From Deltaproteobacteria bacterium (GTDB lineage: Bacteria > Myxococcota_A > Polyangia > Nannocystales > Nannocystaceae): DNA of 64,000 nt. The translations under genes were made by a program, and so were the position numbers. Under the pieces are notes generated by a model. It was not told the DNA's origin and did not search any database. It saw only the letters and a list, made by a program, of their open reading frames with translations. This document shows positions 55,437-63,496 of this stretch, piece after piece. The stretch spans positions 2,914,001-2,978,000 of the forward strand of contig JADJEE010000001.1 in assembly GCA_016709225.1 (NCBI GenBank), written 5' to 3'. Position 1 is the stretch's first letter; each line of letters opens with the position of its first letter.

Positions 55437-56038
55437 CGATAGCCCTCGACCAGCCCGCCGATCACGACGCCCCAGCCGCCAACGGCGAGGAACAACAACA
55501 GCTTGAGCGGCACCGACACCAGCGCGGTCTGCAGCTGTGCGAAGCCCAGCAGCGTCACCGCCTGGGCGACCAACAGATCGACGACCACCAACGGCACCAA
55601 CACCACGACCGCCATCGACAGCGCCTCGCGCAGCTCGGTCACGAGGAACGCCGGCACGATCACCAGCGGGTCTTCGGCGCCCCGTGCCTGCAGCTCGGCG
55701 AAGAACGACAGCTCGTCGCCGTCGGCGTGGCGCTGGAGGAACTCGAGCCAAGGGGCGGCGCTCGCCCACCACCCCGAGACGCCGTCGATGGCCGCCGGGC
55801 CACCGCGGGCGTCGATCTCGGCCAACACGGCCCCGGCCGTCGGCGCCATCACGATCGCCGTGACCACCATCGCGAGCGCCAGTACCACCGGCATCGGCAG
55901 CAGCGCCTCGGCGCCCAGGCCCGTCCGGACCGCGCCGAGCAACACCGACGACTTCGCGAACGCGGTCGCGACCACGAGCACGATCGGTACGATCGCCAGC
56001 AGGGCGAACGTCGCCGTCGAGCTCGACAGCTCAGGCAC
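55433..56038 (-). CDS. FliP/SctR-like export-gate protein
   Basis: 201 aa from the GTG at 56038, SctR-sized and without signal peptide. Motifs by order: TAFAKSSVLLGAVRTGLG (FliP TAFTKIVVVLSLLRNALG), VVLALAMVVTAIVMAPTAG (VLLGLALFLTLFVMAP), VPAFLVTELREALSMAVVVLVPLVVVDLLVAQAV (PAFxxSELxxAFxxGFxxxxPFLxIDLVVA) and VSVPLKLLLFLAVGGW (ISLPFKLLLFVLVDGW). The conserved Met-rich gate segment before ISLP (usually GMMMxP) reads LLGFAQLQTAL here. Five copies would form the outer part of the gate. It starts 8 nt inside the end of the FliO-like gene. Confidence 0.85.
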   Translation of the reverse strand: MPELSSSTATFALLAIVPIVLVVATAFAKSSVLLGAVRTGLGAEALLPMPVVLALAMVVTAIVMAPTAGAVLAEIDARGGPAAIDGVSGWWASAAPWLEFLQRHADGDELSFFAELQARGAEDPLVIVPAFLVTELREALSMAVVVLVPLVVVDLLVAQAVTLLGFAQLQTALVSVPLKLLLFLAVGGWGVVIGGLVEGYR

Positions 56039-56384
56039 CGTGGTCCCAGCCCCCGCGACCGCGGCTGGCCCCGGCCACGAACGCATCTCCCCCGGCGCGC
56101 GGCCCCGCGTCCGCACGGGTCGCGTCGTTGCGCACGGCCTTGATGCGGTCACCGAGGTCGCACAGCAACGTCGGTGCCGAGCCCTGCCCGACCCCGAGCA
56201 GCAGCCGGCGATCCTCGACAGCGACCACGTAGACCGCGTGTTGCGGCGACAGGCGGATGGTCCGCAGCACGCTCGGATCAGCCGATTTGGCGCGGCGTCC
56301 GAGCCAGCCCAGCACGCCCGCGAGCACGCCGAGTACGAGCCCGATCTCGATCAACACCTGGGCGGACGACGACGCGAACAGCAT
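56031..56384 (-). CDS. FliO-like membrane protein
   Basis: 117 aa from the ATG at 56384; an in-frame TTG at 56420 adds 12 residues. One N-terminal TM helix (VLIEIGLVLGVLAGVLGWLG) is followed by a small beta-rich cytoplasmic domain: LRTIRLSPQHAVYVVAVEDRRLLLGVGQGSAPTLL, the FliO pattern. The C-terminal ~35 residues are Ala/Gly/Asp-rich. In flagella FliO helps FliP assemble. It is the first gene of the fliO-P-Q-R-like operon and 130 bp downstream of rplQ on the same strand. Confidence 0.7.
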   Translation of the reverse strand: MLFASSSAQVLIEIGLVLGVLAGVLGWLGRRAKSADPSVLRTIRLSPQHAVYVVAVEDRRLLLGVGQGSAPTLLCDLGDRIKAVRNDATRADAGPRAGGDAFVAGASRGRGGWDHGA

Positions 56385-56411
56385 GGGGCCGAAGCTAAGC
56401 GGTCCCACGAT

Positions 56412-56431
56412 GTGCGACAAAAAAGCCGCAC
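56412..56431. terminator. A-rich/T-rich inverted repeat between rplQ and fliO-like gene
   Basis: Plus-strand GTGCGACAAAAAAGCCGCAC: 5-bp arms plus a mismatch around a six-A core. On the minus strand this gives TTTTTT after GC-rich sequence, about 85 nt after the rplQ stop and just before the FliO-like start. It may be a weak terminator or transcription slow-down at the end of the alpha operon. Confidence 0.4.
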
Positions 56432-56514
56432 GATCGCCGGGCGCTCACCCGTGATCACGCGGCCAGTCGGCTCGCAGCGACCACCCGACGGGGGGCGGCC
56501 GCCGTGCCGCAGCG

Positions 56515-56919
56515 CTAGACGAGCTCGATGATCGCCATCGGCGCGCCATCGCCCGGACGGGGCGCGGTGCGGATGATGCGGGTGTACCCGCCGGGCCGGT
56601 CCTTGAAGCGCGGCGCGACCTCGTTGAAGAGCTTGCTCAGCGCCTCACGGGTGCGGACCAGGCGGCCGGCCATGCGGATCGCGTGCACGACCTGGGCTTG
56701 CTCTGCCTTGGTGCGCGAGTCGACCGGCTTGGCCACGAGCTCGTGGACGCCGATGCTGCGGGTGATCACCTTCTCGACGAAGCGCCGCAGCTCCTTGGCC
56801 TTGGGCTCGGTGGTGGTGATTCGCCCGTGCTCGACGAGCGAGGTCGCCATGTTGCGGAACATGGCGTTGCGGTGGGTGCTGTTTCGGCCGAACTTGCGGC
56901 CAGCGTCGCGATGTCGCAT
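56515..56919 (-). CDS. rplQ: Ribosomal protein L17
   Basis: 134 aa. MRHRDAGRKFGRNSTHRNAMFRNMATSLVEHGRITTTEPKAKELRRFVEKVIT is the full L17 N-terminus, with the C-terminal GYTRIIRTAPRPGDGAPMAIIELV. It is a 50S subunit component. It is 8 nt downstream of rpoA, the normal last gene of the alpha operon. Confidence 0.98.
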   Translation of the reverse strand: MRHRDAGRKFGRNSTHRNAMFRNMATSLVEHGRITTTEPKAKELRRFVEKVITRSIGVHELVAKPVDSRTKAEQAQVVHAIRMAGRLVRTREALSKLFNEVAPRFKDRPGGYTRIIRTAPRPGDGAPMAIIELV

Positions 56920-56927
56920 GGGAACCT

Positions 56928-57941
56928 CTAAGCGTCTTCGCGGGCCGGCGGCGGGCCCTGCCAGTTGGGGATCTTCATGCCCAGCGTCAAGCCCATCTGC
57001 GCGAGGATTTCCTTGATTTCCTTCAAGGACTTGCGACCGAAGTTCTTGGTCTTGAGCATCTCGGGCTCGGTCTTCTGCACCAAGTCACCGATGTAGTGGA
57101 TGTTCGCGTTCTGCAGGCAGTTGGCCGAGCGCACCGAGAGCTCGAGCTCGTCGACCGAGCGCCAGAGGTACTCGTTGAGCTTGTCCTCCTCGGTCGGCTC
57201 GGCGGTGGTCGCCTCTTCGATCTCCTCGCGATTGATGAAGATCGAGAGCTGCTCCTTGAGGATCTTCGCGGCGAACGCCACCGCGTCGTCGGGGCGCACC
57301 GAACCGTCGGTCCACACCTCGAGCACGAGACGGTCGTAGTCGGTGCGCTGACCGACGCGGGCGTTCGTGACGCGGTAGTTCACCTTCTGGATCGGCGAGA
57401 ACAGGCTGTCGATCGGAATCACGCCGATGGGCATGCCCTCGCGCTTGTTCTGGTCGGCGGTGGCGTAGCCACGACCCATCTCGCAGGTGAGCTCCATCCG
57501 CAGGTGGCCACCCTTGGACAGCGTCGCGAGGTGCTGCTCGCCGTCGAGCACGGTCACGCCGGTCGGGCACTGGATGTCCGAGGCCTTGACCTCACCCTCA
57601 CCCTGCTTGTCGATCGTGAGCGTGCGCGGCGTGGAGTCGTCCATCCGCAGGCGCAGCGCCTTGACGTTCAAGATGATGTCGGTGACGTCCTCGACCACAC
57701 CCTCGATGGTCGTGAACTCGTGGAGCGCGCCCTCGATCCGCACGGTGGTGATGGCGGCGCCCTGCAGCGACGACAACAGCACCCGACGCAGGCTGTTCGC
57801 CAGCGTGATGCCGTAGCCGCGCTCGAGCGGCTCACACGTGAACTTGCCGTAGCCGTCGGTGAGGCTCTCGCCCTCGACCTCGAGCTTCTTCGGGCGAATG
57901 AGGTCGCGCCAGTTGCGGGCGATGGTGTTGGTGTCCTGCAT
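56928..57941 (-). CDS. rpoA: RNA polymerase subunit alpha
   Basis: 337 aa. NTD: YGKFTCEPLERGYGITLANSLRRVLLSSLQGAAITTVRIEG. CTD: LELSVRSANCLQNANIHYIGDLVQKTEPEMLKTKNFGRKSLKEIKEILAQMGLTLGM, which contacts UP elements and activators. It assembles the polymerase core. Standard alpha operon position between rpsD and rplQ. Confidence 0.98.
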   Translation of the reverse strand: MQDTNTIARNWRDLIRPKKLEVEGESLTDGYGKFTCEPLERGYGITLANSLRRVLLSSLQGAAITTVRIEGALHEFTTIEGVVEDVTDIILNVKALRLRMDDSTPRTLTIDKQGEGEVKASDIQCPTGVTVLDGEQHLATLSKGGHLRMELTCEMGRGYATADQNKREGMPIGVIPIDSLFSPIQKVNYRVTNARVGQRTDYDRLVLEVWTDGSVRPDDAVAFAAKILKEQLSIFINREEIEEATTAEPTEEDKLNEYLWRSVDELELSVRSANCLQNANIHYIGDLVQKTEPEMLKTKNFGRKSLKEIKEILAQMGLTLGMKIPNWQGPPPAREDA

Positions 57942-57998
57942 CCTCGTTCTCCTCGCGAAGGCGAAGCCGGTACTCGGCCCGCCAAGGCGCTCACTCGA

Positions 57999-58628
57999 TC
58001 ACTTGCTGTAGAGCTCGACGATCAGCTGCTCGTCGATGTCGGCCGCGATGTCGGAGCGAGCCGGGAGCGCGGTGATCTTCCCGCGCATGTTGTCCTTGTC
58101 GAGTTCGATCCAGGTCGGCCGCGAGGTGCGGTCGACCTTGCCGAGGGCGTCGACGATCTTCTGGATCGTGCGGCTGCCCTCGCGCACCTCGATGATGTCG
58201 CCCGACTTCACCAGGTAGCTGGGGATGTTGACCCGCTTGCCGTTCACCGTGAAGTGACCGTGGCGCGCGAGCTGGCGGGCCTCGGCGTGGCTGTTGCCGA
58301 AGCCGCAGCGCAGCACGACGTTGTCGAGCCGACGCTCGAGCAGCGACAGCAGGTTCTCGCCGGTCACGCCCTTCATGCGGGCCGCGCGGTAGTAGTAGCC
58401 ACGGAACTGCTTCTCGAGCAGGCCGTACATGCGCTTGACCTTCTGCTTCTCGCGAAGCTGCTGGCCATAGTCCGACGGCCGGCGCTTGCGGCCTTGGCCG
58501 TGCTGGCCGGCCGGGTACGGCCGACGCTCGTAGGCGCACTTCTGGGAGAAGCAGCGATCGCCCTTCAGGAACAACTGCACGTCCTCACGACGGCAGAGAC
58601 GACAAACGGGTCCGGTATAGCGAGCCAT
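57999..58628 (-). CDS. rpsD: Ribosomal protein S4
   Basis: 209 aa. It starts MARYTGPVCRLCRREDVQLFLKGDRCFSQKCAYERR, the zinc-binding (C+) form of S4 with four Cys. GVTGENLLSLLERRLDNVVLRCGFGNSHAEARQLARHGHFTVNGKRVNIPSYLVK forms the S4 RNA-binding domain. A 30S assembly protein. Confidence 0.98.
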   Translation of the reverse strand: MARYTGPVCRLCRREDVQLFLKGDRCFSQKCAYERRPYPAGQHGQGRKRRPSDYGQQLREKQKVKRMYGLLEKQFRGYYYRAARMKGVTGENLLSLLERRLDNVVLRCGFGNSHAEARQLARHGHFTVNGKRVNIPSYLVKSGDIIEVREGSRTIQKIVDALGKVDRTSRPTWIELDKDNMRGKITALPARSDIAADIDEQLIVELYSK

Positions 58629-58655
58629 GGTGCCTTGGAAGCCTGGGAAGACGGG

Positions 58656-59051
58656 TCAGACGCGGCGACGCTTGGGCGGGCGGCAGCCGTTGTGGGGGAT
58701 CGGAGTGACGTCCTTGATCGAGGTCACGCGCATGCCAGCCGACTGGATGCCGCGCAACGCCGACTCGCGACCGGCACCGGGACCGCTGATGCGGATCGCG
58801 ACCGTGTGGACGCCGTGCTCCGCGGCCTTGCGGGCGGCATCGTCGGCGGCGAGCTGAGCGGCGAACGGGGTCGACTTGCGCGAGCCCTTGAAGCCGCGCA
58901 CGCCGGCCGAGGCCCACGACAACACGTTGCCGTTGACGTCGGTCACGCTGACCACCGTGTTGTTGAAGGTCGACCGGATGTGCACGATGCCGGTCGAGAC
59001 GTTCTTCTTCGCACGCTTCTTGGTGGGCTTGTTCCCCTGCGTGGTGGCCAT
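58656..59051 (-). CDS. rpsK: Ribosomal protein S11
   Basis: 131 aa. GIVHIRSTFNNTVVSVTDVNGNVLSWASAGVRGFKGSRKSTPFAAQLAADDAARKAAEHG and the conserved end SIKDVTPIPHNGCRPPKRRRV identify S11. A Lys-rich N-terminus precedes it. The gene is between rpsM and rpsD. Confidence 0.98.
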   Translation of the reverse strand: MATTQGNKPTKKRAKKNVSTGIVHIRSTFNNTVVSVTDVNGNVLSWASAGVRGFKGSRKSTPFAAQLAADDAARKAAEHGVHTVAIRISGPGAGRESALRGIQSAGMRVTSIKDVTPIPHNGCRPPKRRRV

Positions 59052-59054
59052 GGA

Positions 59055-59429
59055 TCAGACTCGCTTCTTCTGCGCGATGGTGGCGCGCTTGGGGCCCTTG
59101 CGCGTGCGCGCGTTGGTGTGCGTGCGCTGCCCTCGAACCGGCAGCCCACGGCGATGTCGCAGCCCGCGGTAGCAGCCGAGGTCCATCAATCGCTTGATGC
59201 TCGACTGCACGTCGCGTCGAAGATCACCTTCGACCTTGTAGCTGCTCTCGATGACGTGGCGGATGGCGCTGACCTGCTCGTCGGTGAGTTCGTCGGTGCG
59301 AACCGACGGACCAACGCCCGACTTGTCGAGGATCTCGGACGCCGTCACGCGACCGATGCCATAGATGTAGGTGAGGGCAACCTCGATCCGCTTGTTGCGC
59401 GGAAGATCGACGCCTGCAATGCGTGCCAT
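59055..59429 (-). CDS. rpsM: Ribosomal protein S13
   Basis: 124 aa. MARIAGVDLPRNKRIEVALTYIYGIGRVTASEILDKSGV and the C-terminal RHRRGLPVRGQRTHTNARTRKGPKRATIAQKKRV match S13. It contacts 16S rRNA and the P-site tRNA. It is 3 nt from rpmJ and 3 nt from rpsK. Confidence 0.98.
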   Translation of the reverse strand: MARIAGVDLPRNKRIEVALTYIYGIGRVTASEILDKSGVGPSVRTDELTDEQVSAIRHVIESSYKVEGDLRRDVQSSIKRLMDLGCYRGLRHRRGLPVRGQRTHTNARTRKGPKRATIAQKKRV

Positions 59430-59432
59430 GAC

Positions 59433-59546
59433 CTAGCCTTGCCTCTGCTTGTGCTTGGGGTTCTCGCAGATGACGCGCACGATGCCGCGACGGCGGATCA
59501 CCTTGCACTTCTCACAGATCTTCTTGACGCTGGCTCGGACTTTCAT
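59433..59546 (-). CDS. rpmJ: Ribosomal protein L36
   Basis: 37 aa, ATG at 59546. MKVRASVKKICEKCKVIRRR, then ICENPKHKQRQG: the complete zinc-ribbon L36 (C-X2-C-X12-C-X4-H). It lies between infA (12-nt gap) and rpsM. It is a 50S subunit component. Confidence 0.97.
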   Translation of the reverse strand: MKVRASVKKICEKCKVIRRRGIVRVICENPKHKQRQG

Positions 59547-59558
59547 GGCATCACGCGG

Positions 59559-59846
59559 CTAACTTCGCTTGCGAGGATTCTTCGTGGGGTCGAACACTGT
59601 GGTGCGGGGCCGAGCGGGTTGCTCGGAGACCGAGATGGGACCGAGGACGGTCCCGCGGGCGGGGTCCAACCGGGCGCGACGCACTTCTACACGCATCCCG
59701 GTGCTGATGGGCAAGCCCAGTCGTCTGACTTCGGTGGAGAGACCTGCGATGAGAGTGGTTCCGTCGGACAGGAGCAGTCGAAAGAGTTGGTTGCCCAGCT
59801 CGTGCTGGACCGTTGCGGCCAGCAGCTCATCGCTCGAAGCAGGCAT
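59559..59846 (-). CDS. infA: Translation initiation factor IF-1, divergent
   Basis: 95 aa, ATG at 59846; the usual length is ~72. The S1/OB-like pattern is present: ELLAATVQHELGNQLFRLLLSDGTTLIAGLSTEVRR, then TGMRVEVRRARLDPARGTVLG (IF-1 PGDKVTVELSPYDLTRGRI). About 25 extra residues follow (EQPARPRTTVFDPTKNPRKRS), and the N-terminus has three extra residues. It is upstream of rpmJ, the normal location for infA. No other infA-like gene is in the window. Confidence 0.75.
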   Translation of the reverse strand: MPASSDELLAATVQHELGNQLFRLLLSDGTTLIAGLSTEVRRLGLPISTGMRVEVRRARLDPARGTVLGPISVSEQPARPRTTVFDPTKNPRKRS

Positions 59847-60143
59847 TCGTGCGTCCTTGGGGGGCCCCAGGGAGCGCGGAGTGTAGGGGGGCACCCAGCG
59901 GCTGTCCAGCGGGTCCGCACGGCTGTGGTGGCTTGAGGATCCGCACCATCGACCGGCCGGCCGGCGTTCGCCCCCAGGCCGCGGCGCGCCCCGGGGACGC
60001 GGGGCCCAAACGACCGCCAGGCCCCCATGGCGGCCCGGCGACGCCCTCCAACGCCGCGGCGACGCCGACCCCACGGGCCGCGCGGTGCCGCCGTGCTACC
60101 CCTCGCGGACCCGCGGCCGCCCCGGCCCGGCCCCGGAGATCCC

Positions 60144-60788
60144 ATGACGACCCGCCGCCGCCCCCTCACCCTCGCTTGCCTCACGCTCGGCCTCACGGCG
60201 TGCATGGAGCGCGGCAACGGCGAGCCGAGCTCGATCCAGCCCGAGCTCGCGCCGTTCCACGCGGTCGATGTCGGCGGTGTCTTCCATCTGCAGGCCACGC
60301 GCACCGACGGACCGCAAGCGGTCGAGCTGCGCGGCGACGCGAACCTCGTGCCCAAGGTCGAGCTCGCGGTCGATGACGGCGTACTGCAGGCGCGCCTGCA
60401 CGACAACGTGTTGCCGTCGCTCGACCTCGTGCTCGTGGTGCGCACGCCGACGCTCGATCGCGTGAGTCTCGGTGGCGCCGCGCGGGCCGAGCTCACCGGC
60501 CTGAGCGGCGATGCGTTCACACTCGCGTTGTCCGGCGCCAGCCATGCGCGCGCGAGCGGCCGCGTGACGAGGCTGCACGTCGACGCCAGCGGTGCGTCGA
60601 CGATCGACGCGGCGGCTACCACCGCCGACGAAGTCGAGGTCGATGCCAGCGGCGCGAGCTCGATCGACGTCACCGCCGAGGTCTCGCTCGACGCCGATGC
60701 CAGCGGTGCGAGCCACGTGCGGTGGGCCGGGAACGCCGGCAAGGTCGAGCCCCACACCAGCGGTGCCTCGAGCGTCGAGCGTCGCTGA
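60144..60788 (+). CDS. DUF2807-type adhesin-head lipoprotein
   Basis: 214 aa, ATG at 60144. A lipobox (LTLGLTAC) is followed by a DUF2807/GIN-like parallel beta-structure with repeated GGAARAEL, LSGASHARASGRV, DASGASTIDA, DASGASSIDV, DASGASHVRW patterns. Such proteins are surface or periplasmic lipoproteins with no enzymatic function known. It is convergent with the desaturase gene across a strong hairpin and interrupts the adk-infA region. Confidence 0.88.
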   Translation: MTTRRRPLTLACLTLGLTACMERGNGEPSSIQPELAPFHAVDVGGVFHLQATRTDGPQAVELRGDANLVPKVELAVDDGVLQARLHDNVLPSLDLVLVVRTPTLDRVSLGGAARAELTGLSGDAFTLALSGASHARASGRVTRLHVDASGASTIDAAATTADEVEVDASGASSIDVTAEVSLDADASGASHVRWAGNAGKVEPHTSGASSVERR

Positions 60789-60895
60789 CGACGCCCGAGA
60801 CGCGGCTACCAAGCAAGTGGGGAACGGCGGCCCGCCCTTCCCCCTCCGTCGGGCAGAGCCCGCCGTGTCCCTCATCGCTTCGGTCCTTGCCTTCC

Positions 60896-60926
60896 TCGAG
60901 GATGAACGCCTCGCGTTCATCCTCGA
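60896..60926. terminator. 13-bp hairpin between convergent genes
   Basis: A perfect inverted repeat TCGAGGATGAACG / CGTTCATCCTCGA with 5-nt loop, ending 2 nt past the desaturase stop and ~110 bp after the DUF2807 lipoprotein stop. There is no T-tract, as with the 3164-3196 hairpin; it may act as a transcript end or RNA stabiliser. A second short hairpin (GGGGAA 60819-60824, TTCCCC 60838-60843) lies before it. Confidence 0.55.
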
Positions 60927-60927
60927 C

Positions 60928-61797
60928 TCAGAGGTCGCTGGTCGCAACCGGCTCGTCGACCATCGCCACCACCGGCGAATCGTCGATCGACGGCATCGTC
61001 GCACACGCCTGCGCGACCCCGGCCTCGCCGGCCCGCGCGATGGCCCGCTCGGTCAGCCGCATGCGCTGGGTGTGCGCGCCGAACTCGATGATGCCGAGCC
61101 ACGCGAACACCCGCATCACCGCGTAGGTGGTGTCGAACTCGAACCACCGCGCCGCGAAGTCGGGCGACATCGAGTACTTGTGATGGTTGTTCTGGTACAG
61201 CTCACCGGCGCAGACCAGGTCGACGATGAGCGAGTTCCGCGACTGGTCGGCGAGCGAGAAGTTGCGGTAGCCGTAGCGATGGCCGCACCAGTTCACGATT
61301 GCGCCGTGCACCGGGCCCATCATGAAGTGCACCGGCAGCAGCAGGAACTGCCACCAAGCGGTCGCGAACGCCGCGTAGAACCACACGTACAGGCCCATGA
61401 ACGCGACGCGACTGGCCCAGCTCTGACCGATGCGATCGAGCGCGGGCCAGCTCGGTAGGCCGCCCAGGAACCGTGCCTCGGGCAGCTCGCCGTGGTGGGC
61501 GTAGCGATCGTACTCGTACTTGGTCGCCCACATCATGGCCCACACGTTGGGGTGGTTCTGTGGCGAGTGGGGATCGCGTGCGCCGTCGCTGAACGCGTGG
61601 TGCAGGCGGTGGAGGATGCCGTAACCCCTCGGGTCGAGGAACGACGAGCCCTGGGTCACGTAGGCCGCGAGATAGAAGAAGCGCTCCCACCCGCGCGACA
61701 TCGTGAACATCCGATGGGCGCCATAGCGATGATGGAAGAAGCTCTGGAAGAAGACCGCGAGCACCCAGTGGCACACGAAGAACGCGGCAATCACCAT
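60928..61797 (-). CDS. Acyl-CoA/acyl-lipid delta-9-type desaturase
   Basis: 289 aa, ATG at 61797. Two histidine boxes are clear (HHRYGAHR, HRLHHAFSDG) and a third of the form QxxHH (YQNNHHK). The di-iron pattern and multiple TM helices match membrane fatty-acid desaturases. It inserts a double bond in acyl chains, using O2 and an electron donor. It is 178 bp after the copper-monooxygenase-like gene on the same strand. Confidence 0.92.
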   Translation of the reverse strand: MVIAAFFVCHWVLAVFFQSFFHHRYGAHRMFTMSRGWERFFYLAAYVTQGSSFLDPRGYGILHRLHHAFSDGARDPHSPQNHPNVWAMMWATKYEYDRYAHHGELPEARFLGGLPSWPALDRIGQSWASRVAFMGLYVWFYAAFATAWWQFLLLPVHFMMGPVHGAIVNWCGHRYGYRNFSLADQSRNSLIVDLVCAGELYQNNHHKYSMSPDFAARWFEFDTTYAVMRVFAWLGIIEFGAHTQRMRLTERAIARAGEAGVAQACATMPSIDDSPVVAMVDEPVATSDL

Positions 61798-61945
61798 GGG
61801 CGTCAGGCTAACGCCCCGGCCGGGCGGGGGCGCGTCCTGGTTCGGGCGCCGATTGTCTTGGTTTCGTCGTCGCTCTGGCGGCCCGCGCGGGCACGGCGGG
61901 CGAGCGCCCGCGGGGCACGACGCTAGTCGCGGCCATGACGGCGTT

Positions 61946-61980
61946 CTGACCCATCACTATCGCTGTGTCGAGGTACTAGT
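61946..61980 (-). repeat. Dispersed ~37-bp intergenic repeat, copy D
   Basis: Minus-strand CTAGTACCTCGACACAGCG...TGATGGGTCAGAAC, matching copy A at all but two positions. The CTAG includes the TAG stop of the copper-monooxygenase gene. It lies between that gene and the desaturase start. Confidence 0.78.
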
Positions 61981-63412
61981 CGGTCATGCAGATGCGGTAC
62001 TGCGGCGGCAGGATCTCGATCGGCCACATGAGCGCGAAGTTGAAGCACATCTCGTCCTCGGTGCGCTCGCCGAAGTGGACCGGTGAGCCGCCCGGGTTGT
62101 CGTAGGTGCACGTGGTCGTGATCGAGTCGCCGGCCTTCAGCACGAACGGCGGGTCGTGGATGTACGAGACTTGGTTGTCGAAGCTGAACGCCGGCACGTC
62201 GACCAGCGTGAGGTCTTGGCCCGCGCGCGTGACGGTGGTGTCGAACTGGCGACCGAGCCCGTGCATGTGCGGGAAGCTGGCGAGCACGTTCAGATCGACC
62301 GGCAGCAACGACGTGATCGAGCTGGGGCAGTGTCCGGTCGCGGTCGCACCGGTGGCGCCGGCGGGCACGTCGATCGACGTGGTGCCGAAGGTCAACACGC
62401 CGGCGGTGTGGGCTCGCGGGGCCTCGGTGGTGCAGAACGCGACGCCGCTGCGATCGAGCGCGTCGGCGTGGTGCGCGACGTTGTGATAGTGGACCTGCAG
62501 AATGTAGTAGTTGTCGGGCCCGCCGAGCTCGAGCCCGACGTCGTCGGGCATCACGAAGTTCTGCCCGCCGGGCGCCCAGCCCGACACGAACACCGCGTCG
62601 CTGGGCATGTTGCACGGCCCTGCGCCGCCGTCGACCTGGGGCTCCTGCGTGCGGAAGAGGATCCAGTGGTGGAGCACGCGCTCGTCATCGGTGATCGGCG
62701 CCCATGCCGTGCCCTGCACCTCGGTGCCGAACGGCGACGCGAAGGTGAAGCACATGTAGAGGTTGTCGGCGCCGTTCTCGGGCACATGGAACGCATCGCC
62801 GCTGCCGTCGCCGGCTCCGGCGACGAAGGTATGGGTCGGCTCGCACGGCAGCGCGTCGGGGCCGACGCCGCCATCGGTGTCACCGCCGGTGGTGGTGTCG
62901 CCACAGTCGGCGCCCTCGTCGGCCGGCGCACCGGCATCGAACCACGCGTGCAGCGTGGCCTTGTCGGCGTCGGACATGACCATGTTCTGCGGCATCGGTG
63001 ACACGGGATCGTCGATGCGCTGGGCCGCGAGCTCGTAGACCTTGTTGGTCGGCGCGGTGATGGCAGGCACCTGCCAGTCGGCCGCGCTCGCCAACGACAT
63101 CGGCGCGCCGAACAGGCCATCGGGGGGCGCGTGACACAGCAGGCAGTTGCGCTCGACGACGTCGGCGACGTCGCACGGCAGGCCGCTGGTGGCCGCGCCG
63201 CCGGTCGAGCCGCTGTCCGCGGAGCCGCCTTCGCCACTCCCGGTGGTGGCGACCGTGGTCGTGACGCTGTCATCGCAGCCGGCGATCCCGCAGGTCCCGT
63301 CGGCCACCTCGGAGGTCGATTCGCCGCCGCCGTCACCTGTGCTGCCGCAGGCCGCCAGCAGCCCGAACCACAGCCCCCACACGGCGCGTCGCATGCTCGT
63401 CATGGCCATCAT
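61976..63412 (-). CDS. Copper type II monooxygenase-like lipoprotein with heme-c motif
   Basis: 478 aa; ATGs at 63412, 63403 and 63394 are alternatives. The lipobox is GLLAAC, then a Gly/Ser/Thr/Asp linker. A CLLCH heme-c motif lies near residue 90 in a short cytochrome-like part. The second half resembles the PHM/dopamine-beta-monooxygenase fold: HHWILF and VHYHN (possible CuH site), FPHMHGLGRQF and the Met-containing TEDEMCFNFALMWP (CuM-type). Such proteins hydroxylate a substrate using O2 and an electron donor. The cytochrome-like part may supply electrons. Its 3' end overlaps repeat copy D. Confidence 0.85.
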   Translation of the reverse strand: MMAMTSMRRAVWGLWFGLLAACGSTGDGGGESTSEVADGTCGIAGCDDSVTTTVATTGSGEGGSADSGSTGGAATSGLPCDVADVVERNCLLCHAPPDGLFGAPMSLASAADWQVPAITAPTNKVYELAAQRIDDPVSPMPQNMVMSDADKATLHAWFDAGAPADEGADCGDTTTGGDTDGGVGPDALPCEPTHTFVAGAGDGSGDAFHVPENGADNLYMCFTFASPFGTEVQGTAWAPITDDERVLHHWILFRTQEPQVDGGAGPCNMPSDAVFVSGWAPGGQNFVMPDDVGLELGGPDNYYILQVHYHNVAHHADALDRSGVAFCTTEAPRAHTAGVLTFGTTSIDVPAGATGATATGHCPSSITSLLPVDLNVLASFPHMHGLGRQFDTTVTRAGQDLTLVDVPAFSFDNQVSYIHDPPFVLKAGDSITTTCTYDNPGGSPVHFGERTEDEMCFNFALMWPIEILPPQYRICMTD

Positions 63413-63496
63413 CCCCCGAAGCGGACATCATCGCCCATCGACGGGGGCGGGGCCAGCTGGCCGTGCACGATCGTCGTGCACGACCGCGCACGACGG

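Noticed and set aside
51159..55442. A 1427-codon plus-strand open frame opposite the export operon and lipoproteins
   Set aside because: Same reason; the minus-strand genes have lipoboxes, TM helices and family motifs.
57096..59936. A 946-codon plus-strand open frame opposite rpoA-rpsM
   Set aside because: It is antisense to well-conserved ribosomal-protein and RNA polymerase genes.
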